A stretch of DNA of 64,000 nucleotides from Botryococcus braunii (taxonomy: Eukaryota > Chlorophyta > Trebouxiophyceae): NCBI GenBank assembly GCA_002005505.1, contig KV908548.1, positions 118,501 through 182,500 of the forward strand, read 5' to 3'. The stretch's first letter is position 1, and every line of letters begins with the position of its first letter. The notes beneath the pieces are model-generated. The model was not told the origin of the DNA, did not search any database, and was given only the letters and a program-made list of their open reading frames with translations. Position numbers and translations under genes: made by a program. Below, in pieces: positions 7,850-18,680 of the stretch.

Positions 7850-10800
7850 TCAATCAAATCCACCCACAAATCCCTCAGCTGGCACCACTAGTCAGTCTGC
7901 CCAGTCAGGAAACGGTATAGATCAGACAAACCCTGTCTACACTAATCTAAAACTAGTTCAGGCCTTAGACCTGGACTGTGAGAATGGTTTTAGATGGCAG
8001 AAAGATGTTCTGAATGTTGCCAATAGTAAACGCATTAACCTGTGTCTTGAGGAAGAGCATCTTGACACAGCTGGAGACACTCTTGCTATGAGTCTCCTCA
8101 CTGAAAAAATTCCTGACGTTTGGGTGGACAGGGCATTGGACATGCCAAACGCAAAGCATGCCTATGTTTGGCTGCTGCGCAAGTTTACGGGTGGACACAA
8201 TGAAGAGTTAATGAGAAAATGGTCCAAGGTCTTGGACTATGGGCGTATCGATGATGGTCAAGAATACCATGCATATGTGGCTAGGAAGTTCAGGCTGGCC
8301 AGAGGTCTCCAAGCTAATAATCACCCTTGTTCTGATGGTAGGTTAAAAATGGGGATTGTGAAGGGTTTGCCTAAGCAGTTTGAGCTAAGTCAAATCTCTA
8401 CACCTCTTGCCTTGGTCAAGATGAAGATAAGGTCACCCTCAATATTCAGGCATGTTCAAGGTTGCTTGGAATTGATGAATTTAAGGCCTCCTCACACTCT
8501 GCCAATATTGCCAACCCAGTTAGAGGTCCCCCTCGTCCAAGGAATGCTCCAGTCAGGCCACAGGGAATGCCAGAAGACCTTCCTGACAACTTCAGGGGCT
8601 GCTGGCACTGCTTGGAAGATGGGCACTCCAGAAACGTGTGTCCAAAACTCCTAGCTGAGAAGGAGAGAAGGGCCGCCATTATTGCGGCACGCAAAAAACC
8701 AAGCAAATCCAGTGGGAGGTATTGCATTGGGTGACTCCTCTGACTCAGGTAATCCATTTTCCAGATGGGTGGTAGACTCAGGAGCTTCAACACACATATG
8801 TAATGATGTCAGACTCATGCAAAACATTCACTGGTATACACAACCAAAGGGCTTGAACTTAGCAACTGGTGAACATGTTGCACAACGCAAGGCATGTGGC
8901 TCTGTATGTTTAGTAGATGAAATGGGTAATATGTGTAAATTAAAAAATGTAGAGTATGGGCCTACTGCCATTGAAAATTTATTGTCAGTCTCAAGTGCAG
9001 TAACAGATGGCATAACGTTTTCAAATAATACACATGGAGAGATCATTTGCATGTCTAGTAACACCTCAAGGTTCACTTCAGAAGTCAGAAAGGAAAGGGG
9101 ACTGTATTTTGTTCACGGTTTGTGCTGCAAAATTCAGCCATCACACAGTGTGGGTTATGCTCACAAATGTTCTGAATGTTATTAGTGGCATCAACGTTTG
9201 GGACATCCAAGAAGTAAAAACCTGGAACGACTGCAGACTGAGGACATGGTGAAAGGAATATCCACATCCCTTTCATTTTGTTTGCATGGTCATTCACTGT
9301 GTGATGTGTGTGTGATGGGCAAGCAGATTAGAGAGAGCTACCAACGATCCCCAGTATCAGCAACGGAACGTCTTCAGCTGTTGCCCTTGGATGTAATTGG
9401 TGAGCTACCAGTGCCAGGAGCTGAGGGTGAGCGCTATATGCTCACAGTATTAGATGATTACTCTAGAGCTGGTGAATCTATGGCATTGACCTCCAAGTCC
9501 CAGGTGGGTGGTGCTGTTAAGTCTATCATCATGTACCTAGAAAATCAGACTAATCACAATGTCAAGGTGGTTAGGTCTGAAAGGGGAAGTGAGTTTGTAA
9601 ACTCTGACTTGCTTGACTTTTTCCAGTCTAAAGGGATCAGACACGAAACGTCTGCCCCTTACACCCCTCAGCAGAATGGGAGAGCAGAACGTTTTAACAG
9701 ATCATTAAAAGAGAAAGTTAGAATTCTTCTGTTGCAAGCAAAGGCTCCACAAAGCATGTGGGCGGATGCACTCCCAACAGCTGTCAAGTTGTTAAATCTC
9801 AGAGCAGTAAAGGGGTGGACTGCCACTCCCTTTGAACTGCTGTTTGGAAGGAAACCACCAGTCCACTACTTGAGAGTATGGGGATGTCTGGCGGTTATTA
9901 AAATACTAGATAAGGATCTATCAGCTTTTCGGCTAGATCTGAGGCTGGGATGTTTGTGGGATATGAGCATGCATCAAAGGCCTATCGAGTCAGGGTGGGC
10001 AACAAGGTAAAGGTGTCAAAGAACGTCAAATTCTTTGAAGATAAGCTAGGAATTCAGGCTCTCTCTCCTAGTAACTCCTTGCCCGCTGAGTTCTCCCATG
10101 AGATTAACTTTGATCAAGTTCCATGCACTGATGATGGGGATGATTGGGAATTTTGTACCGGTTGACCTCACAGGCGCATTGGAACTAAGCAGGGAAGCAG
10201 GAAGGGGTACTGCACCAATCCTTCCAGCTAACATAGAAGTCATGCAAAGAATGAATGACATCTTGAGGGGCTTGGGAACAGCGGAAGAGAGTGGTCCAAG
10301 TGGGCTATCTGGGTCAGAAGCTCGAGGGGAAGGAGTAGTGGGCACTGGGGACACACAGAATCCAGAGTCACACGTATCAGATAGTTCACGTGAGGAGTCA
10401 GATAATCACCCCTCTACTGAAAATAGTGACTCAAGTGATGAATTGCAAAATGGTGCCAGAGGTGGTGGAGGTAGATATGAACTGAGGCAAACGTTGGCAG
10501 AACCAGACAGGTATGTTCCTGGTACATACCACATTGGGGAAACGCCAGTTACAGATGCATCCGAAATAATCCCTCCAAATCAAAATAAGGCACAACAGCA
10601 AGTAAAGTTATCATCCAGAAACATCAAGGTTCCAGAGGACTGGTGGGAAGCTAAAAAATCACCACATTGGGCATATTGGTTAGAGGCCATGAATGAAGAG
10701 ATGGACTCTATTGACTCTCATGAAACGTTTGAATATTGTGAGAGACCTGCTGATGCCAAAATTATTCCTCGGAAATGGGTCTATGTTTTAAAAACTGACA

Positions 10801-12206
10801 GTTTTGGTGATATTGTCAGATTTAAGGCGAGACTGGTGGCCCAAGGTTGCAAGCAAAGGCCAGGTGTTAACTACTTTGAAACCTTTGCTCCAGTCAGTAC
10901 ACACACGTCTAAGAAGGTGCTGTTAAATCTAGCCACGTCAACTGGGTGGAAAATACACCAAGTCGATGTGAAGAGAGCATTCCTAAATGGAACACTGGAT
11001 GAGGAAGTGTATGTAGCCCAACCTCCATGTTTCTTTAATGGTGATTCTAATATAGTGTGCAAGCTACTCAGATCCTTATATGGTCTAAAGCAAGCACCAC
11101 GTGCATGACATAAGTGTCTGGTTGAAGAGCTTGGAAAGTTTGGGTTTACAGCCTGTCAGTGTGATCCAGCTCTCTTCATTAAGAAAGAGTCATTCAAGTC
11201 ACACGTATACTTGTTAGTGTATGTGGATGATTTGTTGATTGTGAGTGAGGGTGTGGAATCTATTCAGTGTGTTAAGCAACAGCTGACTAGCATATTCTCA
11301 ATTCATGATCTTGGTGAAATAAAGTCATTTTTGGGGTGTGAAATTAAGATAAACGAATCCTCACATACTCTTAAAATGACTAATGTCCTAAAAATTGAGA
11401 AACTGGTGGGAGAATATGGGCTACCTGATCAAGGGAAGGAGGTGGATACACCAATGTCAGGTTCCTTCTTGCCTACTCAAATGCCTGAGCCTCCTAAAGG
11501 GATGATTGGAGAGCAGATTGGATCAGGAGTCCCTCTACCAGAAGGTCACAGGTACTTAGAATTGATTGGTTCTCTTCAGTATTTGTCAACCACTACAAGG
11601 CCTGATATTTCTCAAGCTGTGGGAATGTTGAGCAGGTTTAGAGGACAACCAACAACATCCCATTGGAATGGAGCAATTAGAGTACTGAGGTATCTCAACT
11701 GTACCAAATATATGGGGATTAAGTATACTGGATCTAATCGAAATGAACTGGTGTGCTTTGTGGATGCAGATTTTGCAGGTGATCTGGATAGTAGAAAATC
11801 CACAACTGGGTTTGTGTTTCTACTTAACGGATCTGCTGTGTCCTGGTCAAGTAAGAGGCAATCTTCCATAGCAACATCCACTGTGGAGTCTGAATATATT
11901 GCTGTGAGTGCAGCAGTAAAAGAGGCCATGTGGGTGGGAAGTATGCTTTGTGAGTTGGGAGAAGAGATCACATGTGTAACCATGTATTGTGATAATCATG
12001 GATGTGTGTCAAACCTGAGAAATCACATGGTCTCAAAACACACTAAACACATTAGTGTGAGTTATCATCATGCTCGAGAGAAGGTGGCTTGGGGTCAAAT
12101 TGATCCTACATATGTGCCTACTACTGAAAACGTAGCTGACATGTTCACAAAGCAACTAGCATCTACTGTATTCGAAAGGCATCGTAAAAGTTTGGGGATG
12201 CAGTAA
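7815..12206 (+). pseudogene. copia B gag-pol (several stops and frameshifts)
   Basis: A Ty1/copia polyprotein, in order: gag from ATG 7815; a frameshift near 8440; zinc knuckle CWHCLEDGHSRNVC (about 8600); protease VDSGASTHICND (about 8770) after another frameshift near 8690-8720; GAG-pre-integrase WHQRLGHPRSKNLERLQ just after TAG 9183-9185; integrase with CDVCVMGK, LDVIGELPVPG and PYTPQQNGRAERFN; a frameshift near 9925; reverse transcriptase with FKARLVAQG, FLNGTLDEEVYVAQPP, LYGLKQAPRA, TGA at 11106-11108 (a Trp codon in relatives) and YVDDLLIV (about 11220); RNase H with TSIHDLGEIKSFLGCE upstream, SKRQSSIATSTVESEY and VADMFTKQLA; stop TAA at 12204-12206. The domain order protease-integrase-RT-RNase H identifies copia. 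It is inactive as written. Confidence 0.9.
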
Positions 12207-12233
12207 ACTAATGTTGGCATGTCCTGAAAGTAC

Positions 12234-12244
12234 AAGGGGAAGAT
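12234..12244 (+). promoter_or_regulatory. copia B polypurine tract
   Basis: AAGGGGAAGAT directly precedes the 3' LTR start, as expected for the plus-strand primer. The same motif precedes the B' LTR. Confidence 0.75.
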
Positions 12245-13808
12245 TGTGGGAATTTGTGTACTGTCAGGCCAATCCAAAGATGACAATTCTAGCAAGAATA
12301 AATTAGCTGTATAGTTGACCCATGTGCTCAACTCAAGGGAAACTCTTTGACAGACAGCCAGTGGTCTTTTGGCCACAAGTATTAATGTATAAAGGTATAT
12401 AAGAACATGGTAGAGAATGTCCTTCCTGTTGTTTGTGGCTATCAGATATGGAATTATCCTAGTAGCTAATAACGTGATAAACTCATATTAGGATAAGGGC
12501 CAATTTCCAAGGCTCTGAACCTAAATTCTGATATGAATTCGTGAAAAGGGGCAGAACAGCGCAATTCAACGCGCTGATCTGATAATACTAGGTGCGACTG
12601 AACGAAGTCTCAAGCAGTCATTCCGTAGTGTTTTTGAAACGTCTTGTTGTCAAAAACTCTGACTCACAGCCTGATCTACATTCACACTCATCTGCGTTTG
12701 GCATCGTGTATGGATTGTTCAGATCAAGAGAAGATCAGTCTGAGGCGTGGCGTATGTTCGTCGCTGACGTTATTTTGACAGCCATAAGTGCTGTTTGTTA
12801 ATCTTATACTAATAATGTTATTGCTAATGTGCAGACCTGTTAAACTGCTTCCACCTTGTGATGGTGTTGATATTGAAAGTGTTCACTTATCTGGTAAGCA
12901 GTTTATGCTGCACGTTGGCATGCAAGGAAGTGATCGTGTGATAGTTACCAGCAAGACACTAATGGTTTAATATGCACAGGATGACACATGTGTGTGTCTT
13001 ATTATCTGTGATTTATAATATTAAATCCAAACTGGATCTTGCAGGTAATTGCTAGATAGGTCAGTGTCGTATACTGCCCTTGTAGGTCATTCCTTAGTGT
13101 TTTTGAAACGTCTTGTCAAAAACTCTGACTCACAGCCTGATCTACATTCACTCTCATCTGTGTTTGGCATCATGTATGCATTGTTCAGATCAAGAGAAGA
13201 TCAGTCTGAGGCGTGGCGTATGTTCGTCGCTGACGTTATTTTGACAGCCATAAGTGCTGTTTGTTAATCTTATACTAATAATGTTATTGCTAATGTGCAA
13301 ACCTGTTAAACTGCTTCCACCTTGTGATGGTGTTGATATTGAAAGTGTTCACTTATCTGGTAAGCAGTTTATGCTGCACGTTGGCATGCAAGGAAGTGAT
13401 CGTGTGATAGTTACCAGCAAGACACTAAAATGGTTTAATATGCACACGATGACACATGTGCGTGTCTTATTATCTGTGATTTATAATATTAAATCCAAAC
13501 TGGATCTTGCAGGTAATCGCTAGATAGGTCAGCGTCGTATACTGCCCGTGTAGGTCATTCCTTAGTGTTTTTGAAACGTCTTGTCAAAAACTCTGACTCA
13601 CAGCCTGATCTACATTCACTCTAATCTGTGTTTGGCATCGTGTATGCATTGTTCAGATCAAGAGAAGATCAGTCTGACCTGTTAAACTGCTTCCACCTTG
13701 TGATGGTGTTGATATTGAAAGTGTTCACTTATCTGGATGACACATGTGTGTGTCTTGTTATCTGTGATTTATAATATTAAATTCAAACTGGATCTTGCAG
13801 GATCCACA
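12245..13808 (+). repeat. copia B 3' LTR with modules U-U-S
   Basis: A 1564-bp LTR with the same ends as the 5' LTR. It has two intron-containing modules (U1 12617-13044, U2 13086-13512) and one intronless module (S 13554-13800). U1 and U2 have lost the intron 1 donor (CAGTCTG then AGGCG instead of GTGAGG), and U2 also has TGTGCAA for the intron 1 acceptor. S nevertheless joins the exons exactly. U2 and S share a 3-nt deletion in exon 1 (123 nt instead of 126; GTCTTGTCAAAA) that U1 lacks. Confidence 0.88.
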
Positions 13809-13860
13809 CGGGAGCATTGGGCTTCCCTCAGATTAGATGGCACGTGAACCTTTCCCAGCT
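13809..13860 (-). pseudogene. copia A pol fragment (upstream of RT)
   Basis: A short minus-strand remnant encoding KLGKVHVPSNLREAQCS, the conserved stretch just before the copia reverse transcriptase (compare KVPVPENLREAQRSPQ in element C). It continues the frame that stops at 6118 and is cut at 13860 by the gypsy E LTR. Confidence 0.75.
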
Positions 13861-14385
13861 TGACATAAGGTACCTTCTGTACCTTATGCTGAGACTCGGC
13901 AGTGCTGTCAGCACTCCTGGGACTATTGTCTTTTATATCCCTCTGATCCTGGTTCCCAGAAGAAGGTACATTTTGTACCTTATGTTGGGACCCGGCAGTA
14001 CAGCCAGAACTGTCAGATCCCTTCCCAAAACTTTCTCTCTCTCTCTTGGACTGCCAGACTCATGCGCTCCACCGTTACAATCTCTCACCTTTCTCAATGC
14101 AGGTGGAAGCAGCAGCTCTCTCTCTCTCCTGGACTCACACCTAGTGTCGCGGACCGATCGGCAAATATCCCAAACCCCGACTGCCACGAACCTTACATAA
14201 TGGGGCTCCACCTCTCGCCCAAGGTCTCCATAACTCTAAAACCAAGCCTTTAGGTGCCTAGACTATCCTAACACCTCTCCATCTTGCCCAATCTCTTCTC
14301 GCACAGCAGCACCACCGGTGCGCTACTGCACGTGTAACGCCGTTACGCGTCACGAGGTTCGCCCGATTGTTGAACCCCTGTTACA
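13861..14385 (-). repeat. gypsy E LTR (3' LTR of a minus-strand element)
   Basis: Inferred LTR of about 525 bp. On the minus strand it starts TGTAACAGGGG directly after a purine-rich tract (GGAGGGGGAGGA, 14386-14400) and ends ATGTCA against copia A. It contains a pair of similar segments (AAGGTAC...GTACCTTATG, near 13869 and 13963). No second copy bounds the element in this window, so the 13861 end is set only by the break in copia A homology. Confidence 0.55.
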
Positions 14386-14873
14386 TCCTCCCCCTCCTAT
14401 CTTGGACGTCCCGGCCAAGTAGGTAAGGAGACTAACCTAACCACCCAAGGATTTAGGTTTTGGAGCTTTAGAGACCGAGAGTCGCTAGTCCGGCGTCCCC
14501 AGCCCCAGCCGAACCCCTTGTCCTGTCCAGTCCTTACATATCCAGTCCAGTCCGTGTATGTTCGTACATGTCCAGTCCGGTCCTTTACGCGAAGCCGGGA
14601 ACCGATACGACAACTAGTCCGGTCCTTTCCACTGGTCCTTTCCACATCACGATACATCAGGGTAAACACAAGTCGCGACACTCTACACATGTGTCCTGTC
14701 CAGGGTGAGCGGTTAGCACCACACGCACCCGAGAGGGGCCACGCCCCTCACTCTCGTCCGTTCCACTCCTAAGGTCTACCCATGCTGGAGTACCCCCAAG
14801 GTGCACTCTGGTTGCCACGTCCAGAGCTTCTCACAAAAGGAGCACCAAGGGGCCGACCCGACCTGCCAGGGCG
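14386..14873 (-). other. gypsy E 3' untranslated region
   Basis: Non-coding stretch between the chromodomain frame and the LTR. It includes the polypurine tract next to the LTR and irregular GTCCAGTCC-type repeats at about 14518-14640. I see no gene here. Confidence 0.5.
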
Positions 14874-16378
14874 TCAAGCACGCCTAGCACGCTTGCATTG
14901 AGATGTAGCTTCCGTTCCTGTCCGTTTAGCTTCCGACCCACGCCCCGTGGTTAGACTCCAGTACTGCTGTACCGCCTCTCGAGAATGCACTAAGTTTCCC
15001 TCAGGTTCCCAAGTATTATGGATGCTCTCATACCCGGACCACTTAATAAGATACTCGCGCATTTCTTGCCCCTAAGTTTCCGCTCTCTATGTGCAAGCAC
15101 TGCCTCCACCTCATATTCTAGCTCACCATCTATGATTTCAGGAGGAGGTGGGGGTTGCACGCTTCCGTCAGTTTTATAAGGTTTGAGAAGGGAAACATGG
15201 AATACGTCGTGCATGCATATGTGTAGGTAGCAGCAACTTGTCTGCTACCGGGAAAATAACCCGGGTGACCGGAAAGGGGCCAATGTACCTTGGCAACAAT
15301 TTCTTAGTCCGGGAATGTTTGAACTTAATATTCTTTGACGAAAGCAGGACTTGTTGACCTACTTCAAAGCCTGGTAGGTCCCGCCGCCTTTTATCGGCGT
15401 ACGCCTTCTGTCTTTCTTGGGCTGCCTTAAGGCAAGTCCTGGCCCGTTCTAAGTCCCACCGCATACGTCTGACAAACTCAGCCGCAGCTGGAACATATTC
15501 TTGCTCGATACCACGACCAAGAACAGGTGCATCATAGGATTTTTGAAAAGGGATCACAGGGTTCTGGCCAAAAGTCAAGAGAAACGGAGTAGTATTGATA
15601 GATTGATTGTAAGTATTATTGTGTAACGAGGGTTCAACGATCGGGCGAACCTCGTGACGCGTAACGGCGTTACACGTGCAGTAGCGCACCGGTGGTGCTG
15701 CTGTGCGAGAAGAGACAAAGGAGGGGACAATGGGGAATGGAAGGGACCAGTCATGGGCGGAGATTGTATTGGGGAAGGTGGCCTCGGCTACCATGAAAGA
15801 AGACCCTCCCCCATGGAATACGTCGTGCATGCGCATATGCGTAGGTAGCAGCAACTTGTATACTACCGGGGAAATACCCCGGGTGACAGGAAAGGGGCCA
15901 ATGTACCTTGGCAACAATTTCTTAGTCCGGGAATGTTTGAACTTAATATTCTTTGACGAAAGCAGGACTTGTTGACCTACTTCAAAGCCTGGTAGGTCCC
16001 GCCGCCTTTTATCGGCGTACGCCTTCTGTCATTCTTGGGCTGCCTTAAGGCAAGTCCTGGCCCGTTCTAAGTCCCACCGCATACGTCTGACAAACTCAGC
16101 CGCAGCTGGAACATATTCTTGCTCGATACCACGACCAAGAACAGGTGCATCATAGATTTCTTGAAAAGGGATCACAGGGTCCTGCCCAAAAGTCAAGCGA
16201 AACGTAGTAGTATTGATAGATTGATTGTAAGTATTATTATATGCGAACTCGGCCTCACACAAATGCTTATCCCAATCAGTCTGTCTCCCCCCCACATAAT
16301 GCCGAAGGTAATCTTCCAAGATCCTGTTGATGCGTTCAGTCTGGCCGTCGCTCTGGGGGTGGAAAGCAGTAGACAAGG
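14874..16378 (-). pseudogene. gypsy E pol 3' part: integrase and chromodomain, internally duplicated
   Basis: A minus-strand Ty3/gypsy integrase fragment. In coding order: STAFHPQSDGQTERINRIL (end of the catalytic core, 16376), the NNTYNQSINTT stretch, a basic linker with DKRRRDLPGFEVGQQVLL and LPRYIGPFPVTR, then MHDVFHVSLLKPY, and a chromodomain with EYEVEAVL, REYLIKWSGYES and NTWEPEGNL. The segment from NNTYNQSINTT to the HDVFH region is present twice (about 16250-15822 and 15621-15190), separated by about 198 bp of foreign sequence. A stop lies in AAQE*QKAYADK at about 16026, and there are frameshifts near 15190 and 15050. It is cut at 16378, so no upstream pol remains. The chromodomain places it among the chromoviruses. 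Confidence 0.82.
15623..15820 (+). repeat. Insert with an E-type LTR start, between the duplicated segments
   Basis: TGTAACGAGGGTTCAACG opens about 90 bp that is the reverse complement of the E LTR start (14290-14385), here in plus orientation. About 100 bp of unassigned sequence follows. It separates the two copies of the integrase segment. Confidence 0.55.
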
Positions 16379-16557
16379 CGGACCAGCAACCAGTGAGCCT
16401 AACCTGCTGAGCTGTGCATCTGCTTCCTCTGTGAGGGCATACTGCTCCTTCGGTGGGGTTGTCTATGGTCTACAGACTGTCCGAAGCGGCTCCATAGTCG
16501 TTGATCGCGAGCATTGGCATCACCATCACTCATGCGGATGAGTGTGGGCCCATAGCC
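16379..16557 (-). pseudogene. copia D 5' internal remnant with primer site
   Basis: Minus-strand sequence just inside the D LTR. A primer-site motif GGCTATGGGCCCAC (about 16544-16557) is followed by a possible gag start (MSDGDANARDQRLW). The frame soon reaches a stop, and the element is cut by gypsy E sequence at 16378. Only the 5' end of element D remains. Confidence 0.5.
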
Positions 16558-16964
16558 TGTATTATATTTTGGTTATGGGCATAAGAACTGCGGCAAGGAA
16601 CAGGAGAGAGTTAGAGCAGGTTGATCAGCTGGGCAGTTCTATGCGGCTGCCTTACACCGATGATAAAAGTGTTGCTATGTTCACATGCAAACCATAAATT
16701 GGTGATGCTAAGCAAGTGCTCATTCATCCCGCCGTCTAGCCTTAATACCAGCGTTGCAAGATCACGCGTTGATCTGGCAACCACGTGCGAATAACGTACA
16801 CTACTATTTTATGGACAGGACGCTGGGATTAATACCGGCTCTTTGTCCTTAATAATGCTACCTCTTTCTTGTTTGTCTCTGTTCATACTATTGTTTGTTA
16901 CATTCCTTTAGAAGTTCATAACTGTTCAAGAGGAAGACATATCTATCCGTCACCAAATGTAACA
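16558..16964 (-). repeat. copia D 5' LTR
   Basis: 407 bp; on the minus strand it runs TGTTACATTT to TATAATACA and then the primer site. It contains a module ending CTTGCCGCAG that matches two modules at 61253-61338 and 61612-61688. Here only one copy is present, so the first module may have been lost by recombination. The tail carries ATGCCCATAACC, complementary to the primer site. Confidence 0.65.
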
Positions 16965-17454
16965 CCAATGCTCCCCTCAATGGGAGTTTTGGCAGCAGGC
17001 CATGTGAGAGGAGATGGACTCTATAGACACCCATGAAGTTATGGAGTATGTAGAAAGACCACATTGACAAAATATTATCCCTGTCCATTGGATATTTTCT
17101 ACGAAAAATGATGCTCATGGCGATGTCACTCGCTTTGTGGCGAGACTAGTGGCCCAAGGGTGTAGACAAATCCCTGGGATAGATGTTGGGGAGGTTTTTG
17201 CACCCACCAACAACTATGGGGCAAGGAGGGCTGTGCTGGCAGTAGCTGCCACACAGAATCTTTAGATCCACCAAGTGGATGTCAAGACTGCCTTCCTTAA
17301 TGGGGAATTGGAGGAAGAAGTCTATGTGACTCAGCCTCCAGGCTTTGAGAATGGTAACAACAGAGTGGTATGTAAGCTCAGAAAGGCACTCTATGGTCTG
17401 AACCAAGCTCCAAGGGCTTGGCATAAGACTTTGAGTGAAAGCTGAGTATAATGG
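16965..17454 (+). pseudogene. copia F pol fragment 1 (reverse transcriptase)
   Basis: Plus-strand copia reverse transcriptase: QCSPQWEFWQQAM, a stop, EEMDSIDTHEVMEYVERPH, a stop, [63 protein letters not shown]. It is interrupted by element C after TSD AATGG (17450-17454) and resumes at 24791. It belongs to the same family as copia A. At least three in-frame stops make it dead. Confidence 0.85.
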
Positions 17455-18370
17455 TGTTGAATATTGGTGACAGCCACTTATTCCCTTTAGCCAATGGTGA
17501 GAAGAGCAAGCATTATTATAGAGACATGTATGTTACAATGATTTTAGGTGAATTTGTTTGAGTTATCCAAAATACATATTCAGCGCCTTACGAACAAATT
17601 CCCATTTGACTAGAAGTACACATGATCCGTACGAACTCGAACTCGAATGACTGCTTAGGTAATTGTACCTTATGTTGCTGCAATCGAGACTTCACTGGGC
17701 GGCCCAGGAACTGCTCGTCACTTGTCCGGAGTATATTGGCAGACTTGGCCAACCTCTGCTGCCAGAAAGTGCTGTGTGTGTATTTCCTGGTGTGTGTGGT
17801 GTGGAAGTATTGTGCCCACGGACCACTAACGCTGCCGCCGTGCTCGACTGCAGGTGTGTTTAGGGCTAGGGAATGTGATGTTGATACTAAGGCATTCAAA
17901 CATTCAGTATAGTAATGTGTCTTTGCTGTGTGCATGGAGGAGTATGCCTGACAAGAGCTCCTGAATGTTTGATGATGAACAAGTCGTGCTTGAAAGGCCA
18001 CGGAGATGGCGGTAAGTCAGGTTGTGTGAATAGATCTACCAAAGAGCCCTTGGATAGGCAGTGATGACATATTGACTTTATATAGAGGTGTACAATAGAC
18101 ATCACAAGCCGTCACACACACACACACACTGTCTTGAACTCTGCTATGAGGCAAGGCGTAACAATACGTGGTCGGTAGTAAGAGTGAGAGATTACAACAC
18201 CATATGTAAGACTTGTCCGGAGTATGTTGGCAGACTTGGCCAACCTCTGCTGCCAAAAAGTGCTGTGTGTGTATTTCCTGGTGTGTGTGGTGTGGAAGTA
18301 TTGTGCCCACGGACCACTAACGCTGCCGCCGTGCTCGACTGCAGGTCACGCCTGAAGCAGAAATGCTTCA
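17455..18370 (+). repeat. copia C 5' LTR with duplicated 134-bp module
   Basis: Modules M1 (17720-17853) and M2 (18211-18344) have identical length and nearly identical sequence, ACTTGTCCGG to CGACTGCAG. M1 is followed by GTGTGT (possible donor); M2 is followed by the LTR tail GTCACGCC. Splicing from the end of M1 to the end of M2 (17854-18344 removed) would give M1 joined to the tail, which is the same as M2 plus tail. The tail ends in a hairpin, GAAGCA-GAAA-TGCTTC. Confidence 0.85.
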
Positions 18371-18384
18371 GGTTATGGGCCCAC
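18371..18384 (+). promoter_or_regulatory. copia C primer-binding site (initiator tRNA-Met half)
   Basis: GGTTATGGGCCCAC starts at the first base after the LTR and has the same motif as B and G. The 5' GG is also part of the hairpin that ends the LTR. Confidence 0.8.
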
Positions 18385-18680
18385 CACTCTCAAGTTGAGC
18401 TTGCAGTGTGGGCACGACGACATCCGGGAAGTGAAAGGGTTGCGGACCCTGCTTCGAAGCTAGGAGCTTCACGGACAAGTGCAGTTTGGCTGTCCGACCA
18501 GGACAGGCCAGACAAGAAATATTGTCCTTTCAAAGTGCTGGAAAGGAAATTTTGTACAGTACCAATTGGGCTGGGAAAAGGGGAAGTAATTCTGAAGGAC
18601 AAATTCTGGGTGAGATCCAGACATCAGTACCAGGGGAAGTTGCCTGGAGTTGTAAGTAAGAGACTGGAAGTTCAGCAGGC

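Larger units (their letters stand above)
6119..13808 (+). mobile_element. copia B, complete LTR retrotransposon
   Basis: A full Ty1/copia element: 5' LTR 6119-7208, primer site 7211-7225, a short upstream ORF, gag-pol to 12206, polypurine tract 12234-12244 and 3' LTR 12245-13808. LTR ends are TGTGG...CCACA. The 5-bp target duplication is GGGGA (6114-6118) versus CGGGA (13809-13813), one mismatch, and the host copia A frame (NLREAQCSP|Q) closes across it. The LTRs differ in length (1090 and 1564 bp) because the 3' LTR holds one more intron-containing module. Several stops and frameshifts in pol make it defective. A sister copy is at 49909-54598. Confidence 0.92.
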
